17,412 nucleotides of DNA from JBLHKW01 sp047618565 (lineage in GTDB: Bacteria > Planctomycetota > UBA1135 > GCA-002686595): positions 1 through 17,412 of the forward strand of contig JBLHKW010000118.1 of assembly GCA_047618565.1 (NCBI GenBank), read 5' to 3'. Under the pieces are notes generated by a model. The model made no database searches and was not told the origin of the DNA. It worked only from the letters and a program-made list of their open reading frames with translations. How positions within the stretch are numbered: the first letter of the stretch is position 1; each line of letters starts with the position of its first letter. This document shows, piece by piece, positions 7,334 through 14,679 of this stretch. The position numbers and the translations under genes are program-made.

Positions 7334-8242
7334 ATGGAAGCCGACGACATGCAAGACCTCACGGCGCTGCTCTCGGAACGCCTCGCGCCCCTGCACGGAT
7401 GCATGCCTGTGCTCGTGGCACAGGCCACCCGGCGCGCACTCAGCCTGCATTCGGACGCGGTCTCGGTGGAACACCTGGTGGGCGCCGCCATGCAGGATGA
7501 GGACTGTGCGGCGTACAGCGTCGTCGAGCACGCGTTCGCGGATCCCGAGACGATTGCGCAGGAGCTGCTGGCGCTGTCCACCGGCATCATGGTGGTCGCA
7601 TCCGGATCGGCGCTCCCGTTCTCCCAGCTGGCCGTGGAGGCGCTCGCGGCCGCCCACGCAGCGGCGGACACCGAAGTCGACGTGACCGCCGTCCTGCGCC
7701 ACAGCTGCGAGGTGCTGCCGGACGACCTGGGAGCGGACCTGGCGCGCATGGGATTCGATCCGGCGGGTATCGCACCGGACTCGACGTCGGGACCCGGAGG
7801 TGCACCGCGTGCCGCAGAGTCCAGTTTCTTCGCCCTGTTCACCGGCGATGCGAGATCTGTCCTCAGCCAGGCCAATCGCAAGGCTGCGCGCGCCGGCGAG
7901 CCCTCGATTGGACCGGCGCAGCTGATCCTGGCCAGCCTCGAGGCCGACCACGAGCTCCAGGTCCGCAGCGGACTTACCGTGACCCGCGCGCGCCAGTCCC
8001 TCGCCGGAAAGACCCTCGACCTGAGCGAGATCCCCGAGCGCGCGATCCCGCCCGAAACGGCCCTGCTCGATTTCCTTGCGAACCTGCCCACCGGTTCCGG
8101 AAGCCTCGAGCTGCTCGCCGCCTGCCACGGGGAGCATGGCACCGCCGAGCTGAGCGAGCTGCTGGGCCGCCACATGGTGACGCCTGCGCTGCTCGAACGC
8201 TGCGTCGGGGCTTTCCCGGAGCCCGCCCCCGGCGCCGAGTGA
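7334..8242 (+). CDS. Stand-alone protein of degenerate Clp N-domain repeats, no ATPase
   Basis: A 302-residue soluble protein with no Walker motif, TM helix or signal peptide. By eye it consists of two modules resembling the ClpC/ClpA N-terminal domain (Clp_N), each made of two helical half-repeats. Module 1 (about 25-145) has ATRRALSLHSDAVSVEHLVG, matching the ClpC half-repeat ARQEAQRFNHEYLGTEHVLLG, then LPFSQLAVEALAAAHAAA, matching LPFTPRAKKVLELSMEEA. Module 2 (about 166-295) opens with FTGDARSVLSQANRKAARAG, matching FTDRAKKVMNLARQEAQRFN of the ClpC encoded 1 kb downstream. Only the first half-repeat keeps the Glu-His of the TEH motif. Residues 146-165 are a Gly/Pro/Ser linker. It starts three bases after murD and precedes mcsA and clpC. 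An adaptor, substrate decoy or inhibitor of ClpC is inferred; mycobacterial ClpC2 is a known ATPase-less Clp-N protein. No specific family name is recognised. Confidence 0.65.
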   Translation: MEADDMQDLTALLSERLAPLHGCMPVLVAQATRRALSLHSDAVSVEHLVGAAMQDEDCAAYSVVEHAFADPETIAQELLALSTGIMVVASGSALPFSQLAVEALAAAHAAADTEVDVTAVLRHSCEVLPDDLGADLARMGFDPAGIAPDSTSGPGGAPRAAESSFFALFTGDARSVLSQANRKAARAGEPSIGPAQLILASLEADHELQVRSGLTVTRARQSLAGKTLDLSEIPERAIPPETALLDFLANLPTGSGSLELLAACHGEHGTAELSELLGRHMVTPALLERCVGAFPEPAPGAE

Positions 8243-8271
8243 CCGCCACGGGGGTCAGAGACTCCCGAGCG

Positions 8272-8307
8272 AGGATCCAGCCGTGGCTCGATCCTGGTCG
8301 ATCCTGG
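8272..8307. promoter_or_regulatory. Imperfect palindrome plus 10-bp tandem repeat upstream of mcsA
   Basis: AGGATCCAGCC (8272-8282) and GGCTCGATCCT (8285-8295) form an inverted repeat with one mismatch, separated by GT. The right arm continues into a direct tandem repeat of TCGATCCTGG (8288-8297 and 8298-8307). A related sequence lies upstream of clpC at 9117-9145. The palindrome is operator-like; no binding protein can be named. Confidence 0.35.
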
Positions 8308-8383
8308 CAGGGTGGCGCCCCAGGCCGGGAGCAGGCCTGGATGCTCGAACCGAGGACCTGGCAGCCTTCTGAGCTCGCGGGGC

Positions 8384-8412
8384 TTCCCGATGGGCGGGCG
8401 CGAGGCTATACC
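8384..8412 (+). promoter_or_regulatory. Possible sigma-70-type promoter for mcsA
   Basis: TTCCCG (8384-8389) and TATACC (8407-8412) are spaced by 17 bases. The predicted start near 8419 would give a leader of about 20 bases containing GAGG (8431-8434), five bases before the ATG. The -35 is weak. It lies 77 bases after the palindrome at 8272-8295. Confidence 0.3.
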
Positions 8413-8439
8413 TTGGAAGGCCGGGCAGGCGAGGCATCC

Positions 8440-8979
8440 ATGATCTGCAAGAACTGTCAAAAGAACGTCGCGACGGTCCACCTGACGGACATCCTCGAGG
8501 AGGAGACTCCCGGGGAGCGTCCCCAGGTCGAGGAGCGGCATCTGTGTGAGATCTGCGCCCAGGCGCTCCACCTGCCCCACGCCTCGCCACAGCCCAAGTC
8601 GATGGCCGACATCTGGAAGCTGCTGCACAAGTCAGCCCAGAAGGCGCGCAAGCGGCGACCGACCCTGTCCTGCAAGGAGTGCGAGACCACCCTTGAGGAG
8701 CTTCGTCAGCGTGGCCGCCTCGGCTGCGCCACCTGCTACGAGGTCTTTGCGGGCTATCTCGACGAGCTCCTGGAGCGCATGCACGGCGCCCGTGAACACT
8801 GCGGCCGCCTGCCGGGCCTGGCCCAGGCGAGCGTGGAGCGGCGTGAGGAGATCCGCGGGCTGAACCGCGAGCTGGAACAGGCGATCGACGCCGAGGCCTA
8901 CGAGCTCGCGGCGGGAATTCGCGACAAACTCAAGGGTTTGCAGGCCGGCCCGTCCGCGTCCGAAACCGAGACGCTCTAG
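8440..8979 (+). CDS. mcsA: McsA-like zinc-finger/UVR-motif protein
   Basis: A 179-residue homologue of Bacillus McsA, which activates the McsB arginine kinase and acts as an adaptor for ClpC. It has four CxxC pairs (C3/C6, C36/C39, C78/C81, C96/C99), the McsA zinc-binding pattern: MICKNCQKNVATVHLT, LCEICAQ, LSCKECETTLEELRQRGRLG and CATCYEVF. A basic segment at 65-75 (KSAQKARKRRP) separates the two halves. A UVR motif at about 138-168 (IRGLNRELEQAIDAEAYELA, AGIRDKLKGL) is the likely ClpC-contacting element. The start at 8440 is chosen because MIC is the conserved N-terminus and GAGG sits five bases upstream; the frame is open back to 8239 but that extension has no McsA similarity. No mcsB follows: 273 bases later comes clpC. 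Confidence 0.85.
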   Translation: MICKNCQKNVATVHLTDILEEETPGERPQVEERHLCEICAQALHLPHASPQPKSMADIWKLLHKSAQKARKRRPTLSCKECETTLEELRQRGRLGCATCYEVFAGYLDELLERMHGAREHCGRLPGLAQASVERREEIRGLNRELEQAIDAEAYELAAGIRDKLKGLQAGPSASETETL

Positions 8980-9116
8980 CCCACGGCAGAGCGCCCCTGG
9001 GCCGCCTCCGGGGGCCCTACAGGACGGTTGCTGGCCTGGGTCTGGTCATTCTTTCCACGGGTTGGCAAGCTCGTCTGACTACCTTGAGGCTGGTCAGGCC
9101 TCCGCAAGCGTCGCCC

Positions 9117-9145
9117 GTGGCTGAGAACCGATCCTGGGTCGGATC
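9117..9145. promoter_or_regulatory. Element upstream of clpC resembling the one upstream of mcsA
   Basis: GTGGCT (9117-9122), CGATCCTGG (9129-9137) and TCGGATC (9139-9145) occur in the same order as GTGGCT, CGATCCTGG and TCGATC at 8283-8303 upstream of mcsA, with a six-base insertion and two one-base insertions. GATCC and GGATC within it form a five-base inverted repeat around TGGGTC. A shared regulator is one reading; chance or an old local duplication is possible. Confidence 0.3.
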
Positions 9146-9155
9146 AACCTCGGAG

Positions 9156-9186
9156 CCCTTGAACGCCGAAGAGTAGGGCCCAAGGT
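9156..9186 (+). promoter_or_regulatory. Possible heat-shock-type promoter for clpC
   Basis: CCCTTGAA (9156-9163) and CCCAAGGT (9179-9186), separated by 15 bases, loosely resemble the sigma-32 pattern CTTGAA plus CCCCATNT. The leader would be about 60 bases. The -10 match is partial, so this is a weak candidate. No CIRCE element or CtsR-type tandem GGTCAAA was seen in 8980-9252, and no Shine-Dalgarno precedes the clpC ATG. Confidence 0.18.
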
Positions 9187-9252
9187 AGGTATCCCGAGCA
9201 GAACCGCGTGTCGGCCACGTCCGCACGCCCCAGCCCCACTACTTAACACGAC

Positions 9253-11787
9253 ATGTTCGACCGCTTTACCGACCGCGCGAAGAAGGTGATGAATCTGGCC
9301 AGGCAGGAGGCCCAGAGGTTCAATCACGAGTATCTAGGAACCGAGCATGTGCTGCTCGGCCTCGTCCAGGAGGGCTCTGGCGTTGCTGCCAACGTCCTCA
9401 AAAACATGGGTGTGGATCTGGACAAGATCCGCATGGAGGTCGAGAAGATCGTCAAGACGGGTCCGTCGATGGTCACGATGGGCCAGCTGCCCTTCACCCC
9501 GCGAGCCAAGAAGGTGCTCGAGCTCTCCATGGAGGAGGCCGGCAACCTTGGACACAACTACATCGGGACGGAGCACCTGCTGCTCGGTCTCATCAAGGAG
9601 AACGAGGGCATCGCCGCCCAGGTTCTTCTGAACCTCGGCGTGAAGCTCGAGGACGTGCGCGAAGAGGTGCTCGACTTCCTGGGTGCGGACACATCCGAAG
9701 ACGAGGACGAGGAGACCGGCCTGTCCGAGGACTCGCCCGGCACTTCGACCTCGAAGAGCAAGACACCCGCACTCGACTCCTTCGGTCGTGACCTGACCGA
9801 ACTCGCCAGCGAAGGCAAGCTCGACGTGGTCATCGGACGCGAGAACGAGATCGAGCGTGTGATCCAGATCCTGTCACGTCGCACCAAGAACAACCCGGTA
9901 CTCCTGGGCGAGCCGGGCGTTGGCAAGACCGCCATCGTCGAAGGACTCGCACAGCAAATCGTGGGAAACACAGTGCCGGAGATCCTGCGCGGAAAGCGCA
10001 TGGTCGTTCTCGACCTGGCCCTCATGGTCGCGGGCACGAAGTACCGCGGCCAGTTCGAGGAGCGCATCAAGGCCGTCATGACCGAGGTGCGACGGGTCAA
10101 GGACGTGATCCTGTTCATCGACGAGCTGCACACGCTGGTCGGTGCCGGTGGCGCCGAGGGCGCGATCGACGCCTCCAACGTGCTCAAGCCCGCCCTCTCG
10201 CGCGGTGAGATCCAGTGCATCGGTGCGACCACTCTGGACGAGTACCGCAAGCACATCGAGAAGGACGGCGCGCTCGAGCGTCGTTTCCAGGCCGTGAACG
10301 TCGAGCCGCCGACCCCGGAGCAGACGATCGCGATCCTCATGGGCCTGCGCGACCGCTACGAGGCGCACCACCGCGTCGCATACACGGACGAGGCTCTCGA
10401 GAACGCTGTCGAGCTCTCGAACCGCTACATCAACAACCGCTTCCTGCCGGACAAAGCCATCGACGTGATGGACGAGGCCGGTGCGCGCGTGCGCATCCAG
10501 GCAATGGTGCCGCCGCCGGACCTGCGCGAGCTGACCGACGAGATCGAGCAGCTCGAAGGTGCCAAGGATCAGGCCGTCTCCGAGCAGGACTTCGAGAAGG
10601 CCGCCACGGTCCGTGACCAGGCGTACCAGCTCAAGAAGAAGAAGGAAGAGATTCAGGGCACCTGGCGCCAGGAGCAACAGGAGAAGGAGCAGGTCGGCGA
10701 AGTGACCGCCGACATCATCCAGGAGACCGTCTCCAAGATGACGGGCATCCCGCTCACGCGCCTCGAGAAGGGCGAGCGCGAGCGCCTGCTGCAGATGGAC
10801 GCCGAACTGGCCGAGATCGTGATCAACCAGGAGGCCGCCATCGCCGCCATCGCACGCTCTGTGCGCCGGTCGCGCTCGGGCCTCAAGGATCCGAGCCGCC
10901 CGATGGGTTCGTTCCTGTTCCTGGGCCCCTCGGGCGTGGGCAAGACCTTCCTGTGCAAGCAGCTGGCCAAGTTCATGTTCGGTGACGCGGACGCGGTCAT
11001 CACCATGGACATGAGCGAGTACATGGAGAAGCACAACGCCTCGCGGCTGGTGGGCGCGCCCCCCGGCTACGTGGGCTACGAGGAAGGCGGCCAGCTAACC
11101 GAGAAGGTGCGCAGGCGCCCCTACTCCGTCGTGCTGCTCGACGAGATCGAGAAGGCCCACCCGGACGTCTTCAACATGCTGCTCCAGATCATGGAAGAGG
11201 GGCGCCTGACCGACTCGTTCGGCCGCCATGTCGACTTCCGCAACGTGATCCTGATCATGACCAGCAACCTCGGTTCGCAGCAGATGAAGGCGGGCGCCCA
11301 GCTCGGCTTCGGACGCATGGACCAGAGCAGCCAGGACCTCGACCAGAAGAAGAAGCGCATGAAAGCCGACGTGATGATCGAGGTCGAGCGTCACTTCCGC
11401 CCCGAGTTCCTCAACCGCCTGGACGAGATGATCGTGTTCAACTCGCTGCGCCACGAGGACCTGCAGAGGATCGTGCACCTGCAGCTTGCCGAGGTGCGCG
11501 AGCGCCTGGCCGATCACCACGTCTCGCTCGAGCTGTCCGAGCCGGCTCTGGACTTCCTCATCAAGCGTGGCTTCCACGAGGACTACGGCGCGCGTCCGTT
11601 GCGTCGCGCCATCGAGCGCTTCATCGAGGACCCGCTCGCGGAGCACCTGCTGCGTGGCGACTTCGACGAGGAGACCACCGTCTGGGTCGGTCGCTCGGAG
11701 GAGGAGAACGTCGAAGAGGCGAAGCTGACTTTCAGCAGCACCAAGCCGACGGAACCGACCAAGCCGGTCGCGGCCTCAACCGACTGA
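9253..11787 (+). CDS. clpC: ATP-dependent Clp protease ATP-binding subunit ClpC
   Basis: An 844-residue Hsp100 unfoldase that feeds substrates to ClpP in the cytosol. The N-domain has two repeats (FTDRAKKVMNLARQEAQRFN from residue 5 and FTPRAKKVLELSMEEAGNLG from 81), each with a TEH motif. E31 and E107 align with Bacillus ClpC E32 and E106, which bind phosphoarginine. Residues 148-172 are an acidic/Ser linker. AAA1 has Walker A GEPGVGKTA (219-227) and Walker B VILFIDE (285-291). The middle domain carries a UVR-type segment at about 432-468, the ClpC mark that separates it from ClpA and ClpB. AAA2 has GPSGVGKTF (558-566), VVLLDE (626-631) and the arginine-finger segment FRPEFLNRLDE. LGFG at 684-687 is the likely ClpP-docking loop. 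The tail (816-844) is Glu/Lys/Thr-rich. Length is usual for ClpC. clpP is not in the window. Confidence 0.97.
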   Translation: MFDRFTDRAKKVMNLARQEAQRFNHEYLGTEHVLLGLVQEGSGVAANVLKNMGVDLDKIRMEVEKIVKTGPSMVTMGQLPFTPRAKKVLELSMEEAGNLGHNYIGTEHLLLGLIKENEGIAAQVLLNLGVKLEDVREEVLDFLGADTSEDEDEETGLSEDSPGTSTSKSKTPALDSFGRDLTELASEGKLDVVIGRENEIERVIQILSRRTKNNPVLLGEPGVGKTAIVEGLAQQIVGNTVPEILRGKRMVVLDLALMVAGTKYRGQFEERIKAVMTEVRRVKDVILFIDELHTLVGAGGAEGAIDASNVLKPALSRGEIQCIGATTLDEYRKHIEKDGALERRFQAVNVEPPTPEQTIAILMGLRDRYEAHHRVAYTDEALENAVELSNRYINNRFLPDKAIDVMDEAGARVRIQAMVPPPDLRELTDEIEQLEGAKDQAVSEQDFEKAATVRDQAYQLKKKKEEIQGTWRQEQQEKEQVGEVTADIIQETVSKMTGIPLTRLEKGERERLLQMDAELAEIVINQEAAIAAIARSVRRSRSGLKDPSRPMGSFLFLGPSGVGKTFLCKQLAKFMFGDADAVITMDMSEYMEKHNASRLVGAPPGYVGYEEGGQLTEKVRRRPYSVVLLDEIEKAHPDVFNMLLQIMEEGRLTDSFGRHVDFRNVILIMTSNLGSQQMKAGAQLGFGRMDQSSQDLDQKKKRMKADVMIEVERHFRPEFLNRLDEMIVFNSLRHEDLQRIVHLQLAEVRERLADHHVSLELSEPALDFLIKRGFHEDYGARPLRRAIERFIEDPLAEHLLRGDFDEETTVWVGRSEEENVEEAKLTFSSTKPTEPTKPVAASTD

Positions 11788-11817
11788 GCGCAGCCACAAG
11801 CTGATCCCAACTACGCG

Positions 11818-11856
11818 GCCGCGGTCCCCTGACGGGGTCCGCGGCTGTTTTTTTTT
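11818..11856 (+). terminator. Strong Rho-independent terminator after clpC
   Basis: GCCGCGG (11818-11824) pairs with CCGCGGC (11839-11845), and CCCC (11826-11829) with GGGG (11834-11837), around the loop TGAC, with one T-T mismatch in the stem. Nine Ts follow at 11848-11856. It lies 30 bases after the clpC stop and separates the proteolysis genes from the next transcription unit. Confidence 0.95.
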
Positions 11857-11929
11857 GCCCATCTCCCGCGGCCGCCCCCGCTCCTGCAACCTTGCGTTAG
11901 GATGGTCCAACGGTCCTCCCCTATTTTTT

Positions 11930-11933
11930 GAGG
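11930..11933 (+). promoter_or_regulatory. Ribosome-binding site fixing the start of the propeller protein
   Basis: GAGG at 11930-11933 lies five bases before the ATG at 11939. It supports 11939 over the upstream in-frame TTG at 11855, which lies in the terminator T-run. It is one of the few clear Shine-Dalgarno sites in this window. Confidence 0.6.
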
Positions 11934-11938
11934 TTGTA

Positions 11939-14656
11939 ATGTTCTGTCCGCGTATTTCGAGCACGCTGTTTTTTAACTCCATCCTCTTCCTGGTCAGCGC
12001 GTCGATGACGAGCATGGCCAGCGCCGCTCCGGGCGAACGCGCGAGCTTCGCGTACGTCGCGAACGCTGACGACGACACGCTTTCAATCTTCGCCATCGAT
12101 GCGGACTCCGGACGCATGAGCAACGCCGGATACCAGGCCGCAGCCAGCGGCGAGGAAGCGCCGCGAGCCGTCGTGGTGCACCCGAACGGCGACTACCTGT
12201 TCGTCGCCAACGCGGACACGGCGAACCTATCCACCTACACGATCGACCCCTCGAACGGACGCCTCACCGCCCTGGCTCCGACCGCCACGGGCATCGGTCC
12301 GCACGACATGGCGCTGGGCGCGGACGGCAGCTACCTCTACGTGACCGCCTTCGGTTCGGACGCGGTGTACACGTACTCCGTCGATGCCCTCTCGGGCGCG
12401 CTGACCCAGGTCGGAGCGCCTTTGGGTGTCGGAGCCGGCCCGGATGCGATCGCGATCGACCCGCTCGGACGTTTCGCCTACGTGACGACGCGCACGGCCA
12501 TGAGGGTCGTGATCTGTGATATCAACGGAGCGACCGGCGCGCTGGGCCTCAGTGTGCCCGCGCTTCAGATCAGCCCGGGCGTGCCCGCTGACGTGGTCGT
12601 GGACCAGGACGGCACCCATGCCTACGTGTCCGTCGAGAACTTCGACCTGCTGTTGATGTACTCGATCGATGGCGTGACGGGCGCTCTCGCCTCGATCGGC
12701 TCACGCGCAACCGGCGCGCAACCGAGCGACCTGGCACTGCGACCGGGCGGCGCGGCGCTCTATCTCATCAACGTCGGCGATGGGAACATGACTGGCTACG
12801 CGCTCGACGAGGTCAGTGGTCTCGCCACGAGCATCCCGGGCGACATCACGACGGGCCTGGGCCCGGACCAGGTAATCTTCGACCCCTCGAGCCTGAACGC
12901 GTACGTGACCAATGCTGGTTCGCGCGACATCTCGTGCTACACGATCGACGGGTTTACCCAGGCGGCGAGCACGGACCGCCGCATGCGCGGCCGAAACACG
13001 CCGGGTGCCATCGCGCTGCGGGATAGCGGAGCACTCACCCAGCACGGGCGTCACCTGTACGCGCTCAACGGCGGAGCGGACACGATCTCCAGCTACGTGA
13101 TCGACCCTGACACCGGCGACCTGAGCAGCGCCGCCGCGGACGTCAGCACGGCCGCAGGAGCGGTCAGCCTCGCGGCTGACCCGCTCGGCCGCTTCCTCTA
13201 TACCGTCGATGCCACGGCCGACAGACTGAGCACGTACGTCATCAATCCGGGCACCGGCGCCCTGAATCCACTGGCGACCATGCTGGCCCTGGCCGGCACT
13301 CCGATCGCCGGTGCGGTCGACCCGTCGGGCCTCTACCTGTACGTGGCGCTGGGCGGCCTCAACCTCGTGGTCTCCTATTCGATCGATCAGGCCACGGGTT
13401 TACCCGCAGTGCTCGATACGCGAGCCATCGGCGACAGTGTGACGGGCATCGCCGTCGACCCGACCGGCCAGTTCGTCTACATGACGCGTTCGACCGGACA
13501 CATCGAGGGCTTCCGGGTCACGGATGGCGTGGCCACCGGCGTCAACTTCCAGATCGGAGCTCCGAGCTTCCCTCAGGCGATCCGCTTCTCTCCGACCGGT
13601 GAGATGGGCTACGTCGCATTGCGGAACATCGACCTGATGATCCCGTTCCTGATCGACGCGGCGACCGGTGTACCGACGCTGGTCCAGCCCGGCAACACGA
13701 CCGGCGACCAGCCCGGTGGCCTGGCCTTCCATCCGTCCGGCGCCTTCGCCTACGCGCCGATGCGCGAGCCCGCGGGCACCGGAGCCCTCGAGACCTTCAC
13801 CGTGGACGCGCTCACGGGCGACCTCAACGACCTGGTCTCGAGCGCTGCCGGAACGAATCCCAGGGACGTGGTCGTCGATGCGAGCGGCCGCTTCCTGTTC
13901 GTCGTCAGCGAGAACAGCAACGACGTCACGTCCTTCGCCATCGACCCGTCGACGGGCGCACCCGTGAGCGCCTCGAGCGCGAGTGCGGGCAGCGCGCCCT
14001 TCGCGCTCGTCATGACGACGACCTTCGTGGCCCAGACGCCGCCGGATTGCAACTCCAACGGCATGCCGGATGACATGGACATCGCCATGGGCACCAGCCT
14101 CGACTGCAACGGCGACTGCATCCCCGACGAATGCGAGACGGACTGCAACGCCAACGGAATACCCGACGACTGCGACCTGGCCTTCGGAGGCCTGCTCGAC
14201 GTCGACATGAACGGCGTGCCCGACGAGTGTGAGTGCGGATCCGCGACCAACTACTGCGTCACGAGCCCGCACACGGCCGGGCCGGGGGCGATCATGGGTT
14301 ACGCCGGCACGCTCGACGTCGGGGCCAATAACCTGTCGCTGCTGGCGCTCGAATGCCCGCCCGAGAAGTTCGGGATCTTCTTCTACGGCACGAGCGAGAT
14401 CCAGGTGTCCTTCGGCGAGGGTTTCCGCTGCGTGGGTGGCATGACCTACCGCATCAACCCGGCCACCATGAGCAACATGGGGGGCACCGCAACGCGCCCG
14501 GTCGACCTGACCCGCGGCCCCTTCGGCTCGGGCAACGGAATGATCCTCCCGGGCTCAACCTGGAAATTCCAGTTCTGGTTCCGGGACATCAATGGTGGAC
14601 TACCGGACCTGGGCTTCAACCTCACCGACGCCCTGAGTATCACCTTCTGTCCGTAA
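11939..14656 (+). CDS. Secreted double seven-bladed beta-propeller protein with Ca-loop linker and C-terminal domain
   Basis: A 905-residue exported protein. MFCPRISSTLFFNSILFLVS with the following Ala/Ser stretch is the signal peptide (cut near ASA, residue 29). Next come 14 repeats of about 46 residues with the pattern aromatic-YV-N...-I-x-x-Y-x-ID-x-x-TG-x-L-...-DP-x-G-x, for example YLFVANADTANLSTYTIDPS and FLFVVSENSNDVTSFAIDPS. They resemble YVTN/lactonase-type (PF10282) propellers, and fourteen repeats suggests two seven-bladed propellers. A linker follows (about 14047-14236) with units DCNSNGMPDDMDI, DCNGDCIPDECE and DCNANGIPDDCDL, Asp/Asn loops likely to bind calcium. The last 140 residues (YCVTSPHTAGPGA to SITFCP) are a disulfide-prone beta domain that I associate with planctomycete exoproteins. 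No catalytic residues are identified; a structural or binding role is as likely as lactonase activity. Confidence 0.8.
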   Translation: MFCPRISSTLFFNSILFLVSASMTSMASAAPGERASFAYVANADDDTLSIFAIDADSGRMSNAGYQAAASGEEAPRAVVVHPNGDYLFVANADTANLSTYTIDPSNGRLTALAPTATGIGPHDMALGADGSYLYVTAFGSDAVYTYSVDALSGALTQVGAPLGVGAGPDAIAIDPLGRFAYVTTRTAMRVVICDINGATGALGLSVPALQISPGVPADVVVDQDGTHAYVSVENFDLLLMYSIDGVTGALASIGSRATGAQPSDLALRPGGAALYLINVGDGNMTGYALDEVSGLATSIPGDITTGLGPDQVIFDPSSLNAYVTNAGSRDISCYTIDGFTQAASTDRRMRGRNTPGAIALRDSGALTQHGRHLYALNGGADTISSYVIDPDTGDLSSAAADVSTAAGAVSLAADPLGRFLYTVDATADRLSTYVINPGTGALNPLATMLALAGTPIAGAVDPSGLYLYVALGGLNLVVSYSIDQATGLPAVLDTRAIGDSVTGIAVDPTGQFVYMTRSTGHIEGFRVTDGVATGVNFQIGAPSFPQAIRFSPTGEMGYVALRNIDLMIPFLIDAATGVPTLVQPGNTTGDQPGGLAFHPSGAFAYAPMREPAGTGALETFTVDALTGDLNDLVSSAAGTNPRDVVVDASGRFLFVVSENSNDVTSFAIDPSTGAPVSASSASAGSAPFALVMTTTFVAQTPPDCNSNGMPDDMDIAMGTSLDCNGDCIPDECETDCNANGIPDDCDLAFGGLLDVDMNGVPDECECGSATNYCVTSPHTAGPGAIMGYAGTLDVGANNLSLLALECPPEKFGIFFYGTSEIQVSFGEGFRCVGGMTYRINPATMSNMGGTATRPVDLTRGPFGSGNGMILPGSTWKFQFWFRDINGGLPDLGFNLTDALSITFCP

Positions 14657-14679
14657 GCCCGCCCGCGGGCGTATCCGCC

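Noticed and set aside
8239..8439. 67-codon upstream extension of the McsA-like protein
   Set aside because: No similarity to McsA; the conserved MIC start, a GAGG site and a possible promoter lie at or just before 8440.
7276..8628. Minus-strand frames of 450 and 297 codons opposite the Clp-N-like gene
   Set aside because: The plus strand carries Clp-N-like repeats in the correct operon direction. The minus translations are low-complexity Arg/Ser/Ala or mixed sequence without motifs.
8990..9020. GC-rich hairpin-like sequence after mcsA as a terminator
   Set aside because: GGGCC/GGCCC pairing is possible but no T-run follows, so termination is not supported.
8980..9252. CIRCE, CtsR sites or a remnant of mcsB in the mcsA-clpC gap
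   Set aside because: No TTAGCACTC-type inverted repeat and no tandem GGTCAAA; isolated GGTCA near 9045 and 9093 are too far apart. No guanido-kinase-like peptide was seen.
11855..11938. TTG start 28 codons upstream of the propeller protein
   Set aside because: It lies in the T-run of the clpC terminator and would put a Pro/Arg-rich segment before the signal peptide; ATG 11939 has a good GAGG site.
13400..14272. 290-codon minus-strand frame opposite the propeller gene
   Set aside because: Its Val/Asp/Gly/Arg repeats are the reverse reading of the propeller repeats.
14661..14670. Perfect 10-bp palindrome GCCCGCGGGC between propeller and HEAT genes
   Set aside because: Short and GC-only with no T-run; such palindromes are expected by chance at this base composition.
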